The notes: a model not told the origin generated them from the sequence alone. DNA of 64,000 nucleotides from Euryarchaeota archaeon UBA558 (GCA_002507175.1 DAZE01000012.1:62821-126820), one strand, 5' to 3'; positions 8,877 through 17,371 are shown, numbered from the stretch's first letter. Translations and numbers: made by a program.

Positions 8877-9584
8877 TCAGCCAATGTCGTCGACCACCTT
8901 AGACATCACTGATTGTTCTATGAGTTTGAGATGACCTCCCATTGTAGATCTGGCCATGCCCATGCTTTCCGCCAGATCTTTGATCTTGATACCCCTTTCC
9001 TCAGAATAATAACCTAGGATGACTGCTTGTCGCAATACTTCAATTTGCCGTTCAGTCAGTATATCTCTCCATACATCTCCTTCATTGCTCTTTACGGATT
9101 GTATGCTAATAGAGTCCCACGGCATCGTTATTTTGAACAATTCAATTAGTCGTTTCATGGAGTCTGACCTACCTGTGAAATTTAATTCGAGTCCGTCCTT
9201 GTCCAATCCATAGGGGGGGTGCAAGTGTATTTTTTCCAAATCCAACATCATCATAGGTATCGAGTGAGTCAAATTGACCGAAGCGAGGTATGAGCCCGTT
9301 ACCTCGTCTTTTTCGTGGATTTCTAAAACATCAAAGGTCGGAATATCATCTATTTTTTCCAACCCACCTTCTTCGGGTATTATCTCAGCAAGGTGCTCAA
9401 TACCATCTTCGCCAAGCTTCATGTGGGCGAGAATTTCGTATTTTTGCACGACGTCCATCAACTGCTTGAATTCTGTTATTCCCTCTAGGTCGGAACGATT
9501 CCATCGTAGCCTCAACCGCCGCACGATTTCCAAATATAACTCATTAGTTATGAAATTGAAGGTGGAGGGAAGCGACTTGCTCAT
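8877..9584 (-). CDS. HTH-10 (bacterio-opsin activator-like) transcription regulator
   Basis: DNA-binding regulator of 235 residues. The C-terminal HTH-10 domain is clear: LTERQIEVLRQAVILGYY followed by a recognition part with LAESMGMARSTMGGHL. The first 165 residues form an unrecognised, probably ligand-sensing region, as is usual for Bat-type archaeal regulators. Its ATG overlaps the XdhC stop by four bases (ATGA), and it sits directly in front of the three hydroxylase structural genes. It is therefore the obvious candidate to control this operon, perhaps in response to the aromatic substrate or product. That role is inferred from position only. The sensor half has no motif that I can link to a ligand. 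Confidence 0.85.
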   Translation of the reverse strand: MSKSLPSTFNFITNELYLEIVRRLRLRWNRSDLEGITEFKQLMDVVQKYEILAHMKLGEDGIEHLAEIIPEEGGLEKIDDIPTFDVLEIHEKDEVTGSYLASVNLTHSIPMMMLDLEKIHLHPPYGLDKDGLELNFTGRSDSMKRLIELFKITMPWDSISIQSVKSNEGDVWRDILTERQIEVLRQAVILGYYSEERGIKIKDLAESMGMARSTMGGHLKLIEQSVMSKVVDDIG

Positions 9585-10390
9585 GACTTACTTCTAGTCA
9601 AGAGTATGATCTCGCTACACACCGAAAAAGCGATTTCTTCAACTGTTACAGCCCCAATTGGAGAACCTATTGGACATCTGACTGAATTCAAACGCTCATC
9701 CGAGATGCCCTCAGTTCTAGCTGATTTTGCAAACTCCCTCCACTTTGTCTTGGAACCAATGCAACCCAAGCGGACTGGAAGCTCCTCGATGTGTGAAAGA
9801 AGCCCAATCAGTAGCTTCTGGTCTATTGCCCAATCATGGCCAAGCAGTAGGATGTCTGAAAATCGGGCTAGACTTGAGGGCGCTTCAGCCATCAAGAACT
9901 CATCAGCTTTGGAGTTGATCCTCTCCGATGCATTGGGGAACATTTCAGGAGATGCAAAGTACTCACGTTCATCGAAGACGCTATGGTGCCATCCCAATAG
10001 ATCGCATGCCTCACTGATAGCCTTGGCAACATGCCCACCGCCCATCAGGAGAATATGGGGACAGGGCTCAAACTTCTCGAAAGCCACAGTCACCCGGCCA
10101 CCACAGAGGCTGTTTAGGTTGGTGGTAGAATCATCATTGGATGATGTGGAGAGGACGAATGTCTCGATGCCACCGAGAGACCCGTTTAGCATGGCACTGA
10201 GCCTTCCCTCGATTTTAACCTCCAGACCTGCCCCGCCGACTGTGCCATGCCTGGCACCTGAGGAAGAAAATGCCATTTTTGCCCCTACTTTTGCGGGAAC
10301 ACTTCCGTCCGACTCAATTATTGATGCCATTGCGACGGTATTCAACTGTTCGAGTTGATCCAATGCCCACATCATCGTCTTTGAGCCCAT
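9581..10390 (-). CDS. xdhC: XdhC-family molybdenum cofactor insertion/maturation protein
   Basis: XdhC proteins bind molybdenum cofactor, help to sulfurate it, and insert it into xanthine-dehydrogenase-family enzymes. The N-terminal XdhC/CoxI segment shows GSVPAKVGAKMAFSSSG and GTVGGAGLE. The C-terminal NAD-binding-like domain shows HILLMGGGHVAKAI, the VFDEREYF turn, LLLGHD and a CIGSKTKW segment, and ends with CPIGSPIGAVTVEEIA. The longest frame begins at a TTG (10417); the ATG at 10390 keeps the full domain and leaves about 90 bases for the divergent promoter, so I use it. It is the first gene of the hydroxylase operon and is coupled to the regulator by an ATGA overlap. This supports the view that the downstream enzyme is a true molybdenum hydroxylase. 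Confidence 0.9.
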   Translation of the reverse strand: MGSKTMMWALDQLEQLNTVAMASIIESDGSVPAKVGAKMAFSSSGARHGTVGGAGLEVKIEGRLSAMLNGSLGGIETFVLSTSSNDDSTTNLNSLCGGRVTVAFEKFEPCPHILLMGGGHVAKAISEACDLLGWHHSVFDEREYFASPEMFPNASERINSKADEFLMAEAPSSLARFSDILLLGHDWAIDQKLLIGLLSHIEELPVRLGCIGSKTKWREFAKSARTEGISDERLNSVRCPIGSPIGAVTVEEIAFSVCSEIILLTRSKS

Positions 10391-10482
10391 GAAAAAAACA
10401 TCCTGAGCGGCGTTCAAACACCCCTTGCAATATCCCGCCCTGATTGGGAAGTGATAAGTCTTCTAGCCTCTTGTCACACCTC

Positions 10483-11688
10483 GTGAACCCCCTGCTGGAG
10501 ACCGTCCTAGTTTCGATGCGGGATGCGTTCCTAGCTGTCACGGTATTCGTCGCTGTGATGGTTCTCTTGTTCAGTTGGTTGCAGTACCTCACTGCGGGAC
10601 GGTTTGTTGATTGGATAAGGTCCAGAAAGAAGTGGCAACCGGTAATCGGTGCCCTCATGGGATTGATCCCGGGTTGCGGAGGCGCGATCATCATTATGCC
10701 GATGTTTGCAAAGGGGTACGTCACTTATGGGACCGTTCTGGCAACCCTGATTGCGACCTTAGGAGATTCTGCCTTCGTGCTGTTCGGGGCTGTCATTCAA
10801 GATGATAAATTTCTCACCCCGGTCCTGGTAGTTCATTTGATCTCATTTCTAGCAGGTGTGATCTGGGGGTACGGAGCGGACATGCTATCGATTACGCCGG
10901 AGAATCCCTTTGGGTCTAGGTCATCTGACCGTAATTCTGAGCATTCAGTTCATCAACTGAATGACCAATTTGAAGAATTTGAACACGGAGATATCATTTC
11001 CGAGTTAGCCAGAGAGAAGCCTGGTACCCTGTCCTACAAAATAGTTCACAATGGCTACAAAGTGTGGTGGTTGGTGACAATCAGTGGCCTGATCCTGGGC
11101 GTTTTACTCATATTCTGGTTAGCTCAGGACCCAGATTACAACCCTGAATTATCAGCGGATATATCCACAAGAGATGGGATTCTGACTGTCATCGGTGTGA
11201 CTGGCACGCTCTTGTCATTGGTGTTGTATGCTGCTGGCAAGAGCTTCATTGCTGACGATACTGAGGCCTCTATTGGGGACAAACTCCACTCATTCGACGA
11301 AACCCTGACCCATGCTGCGTCGGAGACAGCATTTGTCACAGTATGGGTCTTGGTGGCGTACTTATTGTTCGAAGGCCTAATTGTTGCCACTGGAATAAGT
11401 GAATCAGACCTTGCTGCAGGGGGGGATGGCCCCATGGCCGTGGCAGTGGCTGCTTCAATCGGCTTGATCCCTGGATGCGGCCCTCAAATAATCGCATTTA
11501 CTGCATACGTCGAGGGGATCTTCTCCTTCCCGGCGCTGGTCGCAAACGCAATATCACAGGATGGAGATGCCCTATTTCCTCTCTTGGTACGTCATCGGAC
11601 CGCTTCCCTGTGGGCCACAGTACACACACTGCTACCAGGACTAATCTGCGGGATGATCCTACTGTCTTTTGGAATTGATCTTCCATGA
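10483..11688 (+). CDS. Putative 10-TM heavy-metal/manganese exporter (ArsP_2-like)
   Basis: Polytopic membrane protein of about 400 residues with two homologous halves. Each half carries the same signature: GLIPGCGGAIIIMPM in the first and GLIPGCGPQIIAFTAY in the second. This internal duplication with GxxPGCG motifs is typical of the putative heavy-metal exporter family (ArsP_2), some members of which are annotated as manganese transporters. The halves are separated by a hydrophilic, acidic loop with His and Asp/Glu residues (about residues 130-185). The open frame begins with TTG at 10444; GTG at 10483 and ATG at 10516 are alternatives. I prefer 10483 because the first membrane helix follows at a normal distance. 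It is divergent from xdhC and ends in a 30-base convergent overlap with the next gene. Substrate unproven. Confidence 0.75.
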   Translation: MNPLLETVLVSMRDAFLAVTVFVAVMVLLFSWLQYLTAGRFVDWIRSRKKWQPVIGALMGLIPGCGGAIIIMPMFAKGYVTYGTVLATLIATLGDSAFVLFGAVIQDDKFLTPVLVVHLISFLAGVIWGYGADMLSITPENPFGSRSSDRNSEHSVHQLNDQFEEFEHGDIISELAREKPGTLSYKIVHNGYKVWWLVTISGLILGVLLIFWLAQDPDYNPELSADISTRDGILTVIGVTGTLLSLVLYAAGKSFIADDTEASIGDKLHSFDETLTHAASETAFVTVWVLVAYLLFEGLIVATGISESDLAAGGDGPMAVAVAASIGLIPGCGPQIIAFTAYVEGIFSFPALVANAISQDGDALFPLLVRHRTASLWATVHTLLPGLICGMILLSFGIDLP

Positions 11689-12258
11689 GGCATATATCTC
11701 ATTCCATGCCTTCTTCAAGAAGATCACATCCTCTGGAGTGTCTACATTAACGTGGATGTGGGTGTCTTCAACCTCAAAACGAGAGAATTTAATGAGGTCC
11801 TTGAGCGATGAGCTTGGTTTGGCCTTCTTGATGGCGGCGATCCCCCTCCAATCTAACATCACTGGATGACCTCCTCGACCGTTTTTCTCGGGGCAGGAGC
11901 TAGAATCTGCTTTCATCAAAATCATGAGTGTTTTTGAACTAAAACCCGGCCTGTCAATCGGTGCTAAAATTACTTTTTCCGGCCATCCAAGCGCTTCTAA
12001 TCCAATTTGTATTGAGCCTGTCCTTCCTAGGTCTGGTTTATTGTTCCTAACAAACATCACAGAATCTGGATCGATGTCACATTCGTCTGAGTTGGGGCCA
12101 AGCACGACACATGTTCTCATACCGTGTTCTTTCATCACTCCAACCATTCTCGACAGGAGAGTCTGCCCACCCATATTTATCGAGGCCTTGTCAAAGCCCA
12201 TTCTTCTACTCAGGCCTCCCGCCAATATCAAGCAATCCGGGGGATTTTCACTGGTCAT
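11659..12258 (-). CDS. MobA/MocA-like molybdenum cofactor nucleotidyltransferase
   Basis: NTP-transferase domain protein of 199 residues. It opens with the nucleotide-binding motif LAGGLSRRMGFDKA and continues with a metal-binding aspartate (APIDRPGF) and GGHPVML, which matches the MocA/MobA group that adds CMP or GMP to molybdopterin. The pattern RRMGFDK with APIDRPGF favours a MocA-like cytidylyltransferase, the cofactor form used by xanthine-dehydrogenase-family enzymes. The hydroxylase operon about 1.3 kb away would be its client. It is the last gene of a minus-strand group after the Na+/Ca2+ exchanger (seven-base gap) and overlaps the end of the convergent exporter gene. The exact nucleotide specificity cannot be read with certainty. 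Confidence 0.8.
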   Translation of the reverse strand: MTSENPPDCLILAGGLSRRMGFDKASINMGGQTLLSRMVGVMKEHGMRTCVVLGPNSDECDIDPDSVMFVRNNKPDLGRTGSIQIGLEALGWPEKVILAPIDRPGFSSKTLMILMKADSSSCPEKNGRGGHPVMLDWRGIAAIKKAKPSSSLKDLIKFSRFEVEDTHIHVNVDTPEDVIFLKKAWNEIYASWKINSKRQ

Positions 12259-12265
12259 TGTACCA

Positions 12266-13216
12266 CTAACCTATGAATAACTGGGCGACATAGACAAAGT
12301 ATCCAAGCAGCAAGAAGGCCCCCAACGGTTTTGATACTCCCTTGCCCAATAATATCGATACACCGATGATCCCAGAGCTCACAAGGAGGACCCAGATGTC
12401 TAGTGTCAGGAAGGATCCTGACACAGACAATCCTTGTGCTACAATCGCTCCAATTCCAAGGACAGCCATAACATTGGCCACGTTTGATCCGAGTATGTTT
12501 CCGATTGCTACGCCTTGGACCCCGCGGATCGAGGCAGTTATCGTGACTGCCAACTCAGGTAGCGACGTCCCAAAAGCAACAAGTGTGAGCCCGATAACTG
12601 CTTCTGAGACACCGATCGAGATGGCAAGCCCCACCCCTCCTTCAATCAGGAGATCTGAACCATATTTCACCAAAATGAGGCCAAACAAGAATGCAATAAG
12701 GGCATATGCGTACCCTCGTGGTATCCAAGAATCCTCTTCATCATCATCGTCGCCCCCTCTTGTGCGGAAAATGTAAGCATAGTACCCCCCCATCGAGGAA
12801 ATTGATAGAACTCCGAGCCATACTGGGAACTCCCCCATAACAACTGAGAGGACGACAAATGCGGTTGCAGCGAGCAACATCAAGGCATCTTGTTTGAGGC
12901 CCTTGTCGGGCTGAGATGCGGCTCCTATTAGCATCGCGATGGCCAAAACTAACATTACGTTAGCAATATTGGACCCAATGACGCCCCCAACAGCGAGATC
13001 CACGGCTTCCGGGCTACCGCGATTAATCGCGTTCAACACAACTCCTAGTTCTGGCAGACTCGTCCCAATCGCAACCAGAGTGAAACCAACTAAGAATGAG
13101 GGCATTCCAAGCAAGCCAGCAATTCTGATAGAGCCCTGAACGACCAATTCGCCTCCTAAAACCAGCAAAATCAGACCAATTGTCAATAGGACTCCGTCTG
13201 GAAGCCCTCCGAGCAT
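12266..13216 (-). CDS. Calcium/sodium antiporter (CaCA family)
   Basis: Inner-membrane cation exchanger of about 316 residues and ten predicted helices. The two inverted alpha-repeats that form the ion site are visible: VAIGTSLPELGV with GSNIANVMLVL in the first half, and VAFGTSLPELAVT with GSNVANVMAVL in the second. They are separated by an acidic loop with a run of Asp/Glu (GGDDDDEEDS). These features are diagnostic of the YrbG-type Na+/Ca2+ (K+-dependent or independent) exchangers. The reading frame opens at a TTG (13270), but the ATG at 13216 starts directly before the first helix. Downstream is the MocA-like gene, seven bases away; upstream is the E1 gene with a 55-base gap. Confidence 0.9.
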   Translation of the reverse strand: MLGGLPDGVLLTIGLILLVLGGELVVQGSIRIAGLLGMPSFLVGFTLVAIGTSLPELGVVLNAINRGSPEAVDLAVGGVIGSNIANVMLVLAIAMLIGAASQPDKGLKQDALMLLAATAFVVLSVVMGEFPVWLGVLSISSMGGYYAYIFRTRGGDDDDEEDSWIPRGYAYALIAFLFGLILVKYGSDLLIEGGVGLAISIGVSEAVIGLTLVAFGTSLPELAVTITASIRGVQGVAIGNILGSNVANVMAVLGIGAIVAQGLSVSGSFLTLDIWVLLVSSGIIGVSILLGKGVSKPLGAFLLLGYFVYVAQLFIG

Positions 13217-13271
13217 GCCACCCCGTGGGTCTGATGAGATATAAGGAACGGGTGAACTATTCTGTATCAAA

Positions 13272-16079
13272 TTAGAGTATTCTTTTGATGTGGCGGATCA
13301 ATAATTCCACATCAGGAATGGTGTGGTCCTCCAGTGGTGGCGAGAAAGGAACTGGTACGTCAAGAGCCCCAATTACCACAGGGGGCGACTCAAGCGACCA
13401 GAATGATCCTTCTAGGACTGCAGAGGATATTGTGTGGCCAAAGCCACCAGTCCATTGCGCCTCTTGAAGTACAATCATACGCCCAGTCTTGTTAACTGAT
13501 TGGATGCAGGTGTCTCTGTCGAACGGATTCAAAGTCCTCAGGTCGATAACTTCAACATCGATGCCCTCCGTTGAGAGTTTTCTTGAGGCATTCATGGCAA
13601 CATGAACCATTGCACCCCATGTTATGACAGTGACGTCCTCGCCAGGAGCTACAATTCGTGCCTTACCTATGGTGTGTCTCCCTTCACGTACTCTTTCTCT
13701 GACTGAATGGGTATCTACATTCTGGCTTATCCGATCACCCCAACCAGTCAGACCTCCGCGCAAACCGTACAAGCCAATGTGCTCAAACAAGACAAATGGG
13801 TCATTCAGAGAGTGCCCCTCAATGAGTAGATCATAGGCATCTTGGGGGTTTGAGGGAAATCCGATTATCAGACCGGGGTCGTTTAGAAACCAAGATTCGA
13901 TAACGTTTGCATGAAAGGGCCCACTCCTGGTTTTCCCACCAAGCGGGATTCTAACTGTAAGCGGGACCTCGGCCCCCCACCTCCATCTTAGTTGGGCCGC
14001 ATTGTTAACGAGAGCATTCATTGCAAGGGCTGCGAAACCCCCGAACTGAATCTCGGCGATGGGTCGCAAGCCTCCTATTGCAGCACCAGTTGCGCTGTTG
14101 ATTATTATCGATTCGGACAATGGCATATCGAGAAGTTTACCTTCGTGACCCTTTGCTCTGAGTGCTAGGTTCAATCCGAATGCTCCCGCAACTTCCATGT
14201 CCTCCCCCATAAACAGAGCATTTTCTCCTTCGTTGTCTGCAATATCGACCATTGCATTTTGAATGGCCCTGCTGAAAGTCCAAGCATTCGAAGCAGCCTC
14301 AAACTTCATTGGCCCGATTTCTGATTGGCTGGTTGATGGTTTGATGCTTTCAAGATCTTTGATTTGTTGATGATGTGTTCTGGCGTTTGTAAGTTTTGAC
14401 GTTCCAATAGCGACCGATTCAGGCTCGGGCCATTTCATTGATTCGACGGCCAATCGCGCCTCAGCACAACTGGCTTCCTCTTCGTCAGCAATCGATTTGA
14501 GCAATCTAGAGCTGACACCTATCGACCGTAGTAAACGCTCATGATTCTCGATTGGCTCCTTCTTTGACCAATATTCCATCAAATCTTCTCCGACGTAGCC
14601 AGGAGGATTGCCATTCTCAGCACCCAAGTACAGATCGTCATGGTGATGCGCATGTCCGCAACCCCTCATTGTTTCAACATGGACAATGCATCCGCCACAG
14701 CCCGATACGGCCAATTCACGGGCAACTGAGACTGATGCATAGTAAATTGCAGGATCAGACCCATCTATGCTCCATGCCGGAAGTCCCACGGAGGCCCCTT
14801 TGTCCCCGAATGTCTCCGCACCAGATTGTTTGTTGGAGAATGTATCTAGCGCAATTTGATTGTTTTGGATTATGTAGCATATAGGCAACCCCCTTGCTCC
14901 GGCGAAATTTATGGCCTCCCAGAACTCTCCACTGCTGCTGCAACCCTCTCCTACAGGTGCTAGAGTAAACCTCCCATCGCCCTTCCTAGAAGAAGCAAGT
15001 GCAATTCCTGTAGCAGTAGCGCTTGCTATTGGCAGTGGCGCAGTGGGGGGCAAGATTCCGTGACTCCAGTCTCCTATGTGTAGATCCCTGCCCCCGAAGT
15101 CAGAATGGCCCCCATCCATTTTGGATCCTGACTTGCCCATCTGGGCGGACATAATAGACAAGGGCGTTTGACCCATAGAAAGTGCAAGTCCAAGGTCTCT
15201 GATCATAGGGGCCGCCACATCCTTGCCCGATTGCAGGGCTGTCCCGCATGCTGCAATCGGTTCTTGCCAAGTTGATCTGAACCCCTTGCCACCAAATTTT
15301 GTCCCATCTGGGGTTTCTACACCCTCGACGAATAACTCCTTCAAATGCCGATCCAATACTCTAGTCCTTATCATTAGCCTATGCCAATGAATACGCTCCT
15401 CCTTGGTTATCGATGAAAGATATGCGAGCCTCCTCAACAAGAGACGCAAATCTAAGATTAACCTAGTCCTTTTCCTTGAGAGGTATAGTCTACCACCTCT
15501 CCTTGGCATAATTTCAGCCTGCAACACTCTATTTATTTTGTAGGTGTGAAGCCTGTCCTCAAATGCATCATAAATTAGATCGCAGAATAATTCCGACCAT
15601 TTATGAAAATCCTCTCCGTTCATCGATTTTGGCCCAACACAGTTTTCGAGTACATCTCTCACAAGTTCCAAGTATCCGTCCCATCTTTCAGCTGTGAACC
15701 TAAGAATCTCCTCACTCAACTCTACTGGGTCTATGGCTTTGTTAAATCTCAGATGGCTCACAGGCCTCCAATCGCCTCCCCATATTTTGGGCAAGTCAGA
15801 TTGATTTCCGTCGTATGTCTCCGAATCCATGCTTATTGGGTGGTTTCTACTGTTAGCTTCATGATCTAGTTCCACACTAGTTGATTTTTCTCTGACCCAG
15901 ACCCTGGCATCGGACTTCCTCCCCTGTCCTGTCTGTGATCTCTCGATCATTATCCGGGTCCTTTCAGAACACTCAGAGCATTTTCTATCTAGGGCCTTTA
16001 AGCCCTTTTTTCCCGATTTCCAAGGTTGATGATGATTACATTTCGGACATCTCCAAATGCCCGATATTTCATAGACCAT
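13272..16079 (-). CDS. Single-chain 2-oxoacid dehydrogenase E1 (alpha-beta fusion) with N-terminal zinc ribbon
   Basis: Thiamine-diphosphate enzyme of 935 residues, counting from the ATG at 16079 (a GTG at 16103 is possible). The first 60 residues carry two Cys pairs (CPKC at 11-14, CSEC at 34-37) and look like a small zinc ribbon. Residues about 90-230 are helical and unrecognised. The E1-alpha domain follows (about 232-540), with the ThDP motif GEG at 377-379 and NN at 406-407. The E1-beta domain (about 620-935) has FMGEDMEVAGAF, LSESIIINSATGAAIGG and the C-terminal LQEAQWTGGFGH. It should decarboxylate pyruvate or a branched-chain 2-oxoacid and hand the acyl group to a lipoyl E2, but no E2 or E3 gene is in the window. 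Fusion and added zinc ribbon are both unusual. Confidence 0.85.
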   Translation of the reverse strand: MVYEISGIWRCPKCNHHQPWKSGKKGLKALDRKCSECSERTRIMIERSQTGQGRKSDARVWVREKSTSVELDHEANSRNHPISMDSETYDGNQSDLPKIWGGDWRPVSHLRFNKAIDPVELSEEILRFTAERWDGYLELVRDVLENCVGPKSMNGEDFHKWSELFCDLIYDAFEDRLHTYKINRVLQAEIMPRRGGRLYLSRKRTRLILDLRLLLRRLAYLSSITKEERIHWHRLMIRTRVLDRHLKELFVEGVETPDGTKFGGKGFRSTWQEPIAACGTALQSGKDVAAPMIRDLGLALSMGQTPLSIMSAQMGKSGSKMDGGHSDFGGRDLHIGDWSHGILPPTAPLPIASATATGIALASSRKGDGRFTLAPVGEGCSSSGEFWEAINFAGARGLPICYIIQNNQIALDTFSNKQSGAETFGDKGASVGLPAWSIDGSDPAIYYASVSVARELAVSGCGGCIVHVETMRGCGHAHHHDDLYLGAENGNPPGYVGEDLMEYWSKKEPIENHERLLRSIGVSSRLLKSIADEEEASCAEARLAVESMKWPEPESVAIGTSKLTNARTHHQQIKDLESIKPSTSQSEIGPMKFEAASNAWTFSRAIQNAMVDIADNEGENALFMGEDMEVAGAFGLNLALRAKGHEGKLLDMPLSESIIINSATGAAIGGLRPIAEIQFGGFAALAMNALVNNAAQLRWRWGAEVPLTVRIPLGGKTRSGPFHANVIESWFLNDPGLIIGFPSNPQDAYDLLIEGHSLNDPFVLFEHIGLYGLRGGLTGWGDRISQNVDTHSVRERVREGRHTIGKARIVAPGEDVTVITWGAMVHVAMNASRKLSTEGIDVEVIDLRTLNPFDRDTCIQSVNKTGRMIVLQEAQWTGGFGHTISSAVLEGSFWSLESPPVVIGALDVPVPFSPPLEDHTIPDVELLIRHIKRIL

Positions 16080-16103
16080 GTTATATCCAAACCGGACAGG
16101 CAC

Positions 16104-16284
16104 ATTAATTATTCCTTTTTTATAAATTTGAAAAACATTATTAAAATTATTTTTGTCAATAAAATATACAATATAAAAACAACATGCTGAATTATAATAT
16201 ACATAATATAATAAATTATAATAAAATATTTTTACATATTATAATTTTAAATTTACGAAATTATAAACAAAAAATAAATTTTTA
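16104..16284. promoter_or_regulatory. AT-rich island with four regularly spaced TTATAA(T/A) elements
   Basis: About 180 bases between the E1 gene start and the MoeB stop with only some 18 G or C bases, that is about 90% A+T, against a balanced composition elsewhere. TTATAAT occurs at 16192, 16216 and 16239 and TTATAAA at 16261, giving spacings of 24, 23 and 22 bases. The end nearest the E1 gene must hold its promoter: candidate boxes on the minus strand are TTTATAAAA near 16119-16127 and an ATTAAT near 16104-16109. The rest exceeds what a promoter needs. It could be a nucleoid-protein binding site, a DNA-unwinding element or a transfer scar. No replication initiator gene is nearby. Confidence 0.5.
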
Positions 16285-17367
16285 TCAATATCTTGGGATA
16301 TTTTGGTCTACTTCTATAGACCACCTATCAATGCCGCCTTCGAGGTTCGCTATGGCCCCTTTGAAATCATCAAGACTTGAAAGATAATTCACGACTGCAG
16401 CAGATCTCACTCCTGAATGGCAGTATACAATTATCGGCAAATCACGGGGGAGTTCGTCTATTCTTGACGGGATTTGCAGGTGCTCAATCCTCGCAGAGGT
16501 CCCTCTTATGCTGGCAATCGATTCTTCAATTTCCCTCCTAACATCTAGTATGAACACACTCTCACCGGCTAAAATCCGCTTTTCAAGCTCTCTTGGCGTT
16601 ATTTTCATGTCAATTTTAGGTTTAGAAAAATCCGAATTGGTTTTTACCTGAGTGTTATTGAAGTTGAGAATACGAGATTCCATTTTCAAGGCGTTGAAAA
16701 TTAGTAATTTACCCGAGAGGACCCCCTCAATCCCCAGTAGGACTTTCATGGCCTCTGTGGCTTGTATGGATCCAATTATCCCTGTCACAGACCCTAAAAT
16801 GCCAGCCTCAGAGCAATTCGGAGCCAACTCGGGCGGGGGTGGTTGGGGGAATAAATCCCTATAATTCGGCCCATCTTGATAATTGAAAACCGAAACTTGC
16901 CCCTCAAACCTCAATACACTAGCAAATACCCATGGTATCCCAAGTTCCTCGCATGCATCATTAAGGGCATACCTTGCAGCAAAATTATCAGTGCCGTCTA
17001 TTACGACGTCAGATCCTATTATCAGTTCGATCGCATTCTGTGGAGTCAATTTCTGTTTGAAGATCTTTATTTTCACAGCTGAATCGATTTTGCTCATCCT
17101 TTTCGCTGCAGAATCCACCTTTTTCACACCAACGTCTTTTTCTGAGTGCAGGATCTGCCTTTGCAAGTTAGAGATATCCACTTCATCGTCATCGATAATT
17201 CTGATTTCTCCTATCCCAGCTGCTACCAAGTACAAAAGCGCAGGACTCCCTAGGCCTCCTGCCCCAATCACTGAAACGATTGATTTTGAGAATCTTAATT
17301 GGCCTGATAAGCCAATCTGGTCAAGCACGATATGCCTGTCAAACCTTTTCAGTCGTAGCTCATCCAT
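16285..17367 (-). CDS. MoeB/ThiF-like adenylyltransferase with C-terminal rhodanese domain
   Basis: E1-like enzyme of 360 residues that adenylates the C-terminal glycine of a ubiquitin-fold sulfur carrier (MoaD, ThiS or SAMP type) and, through the rhodanese domain, can supply sulfur. The ThiF fold shows GAGGLGSPAL, IDDDEVDISNLQRQ, DGTDNFAARY, LRFEGQVSVF and the candidate thioester cysteine in APNCSEAGILG. The rhodanese domain (about 255-360) ends with the active-site loop VYCHSGVRSA. The cysteine pairs that hold structural zinc in E. coli MoeB are absent (NYRD replaces CYRC, and no later CxxC is seen), as in many other members. It may serve molybdopterin synthesis for the hydroxylase operon or tRNA thiolation. 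The gene looks somewhat AT-richer than its neighbours and ends at the AT-rich island. Confidence 0.88.
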   Translation of the reverse strand: MDELRLKRFDRHIVLDQIGLSGQLRFSKSIVSVIGAGGLGSPALLYLVAAGIGEIRIIDDDEVDISNLQRQILHSEKDVGVKKVDSAAKRMSKIDSAVKIKIFKQKLTPQNAIELIIGSDVVIDGTDNFAARYALNDACEELGIPWVFASVLRFEGQVSVFNYQDGPNYRDLFPQPPPPELAPNCSEAGILGSVTGIIGSIQATEAMKVLLGIEGVLSGKLLIFNALKMESRILNFNNTQVKTNSDFSKPKIDMKITPRELEKRILAGESVFILDVRREIEESIASIRGTSARIEHLQIPSRIDELPRDLPIIVYCHSGVRSAAVVNYLSSLDDFKGAIANLEGGIDRWSIEVDQNIPRY

Positions 17368-17371
17368 GGAA

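Noticed and set aside
9606..10358. Long plus-strand open frame (250 codons) over the xdhC region.
   Set aside because: It is an antisense shadow of xdhC: Ser/Pro-rich low-similarity translation, no start context, and the opposite strand has all XdhC motifs.
16184..16387. Plus-strand frame (67 codons) starting in the AT-rich island.
   Set aside because: Its first half is low-complexity Asn/Ile/Tyr from the AT-rich DNA, and its second half is antisense to the MoeB-like gene.
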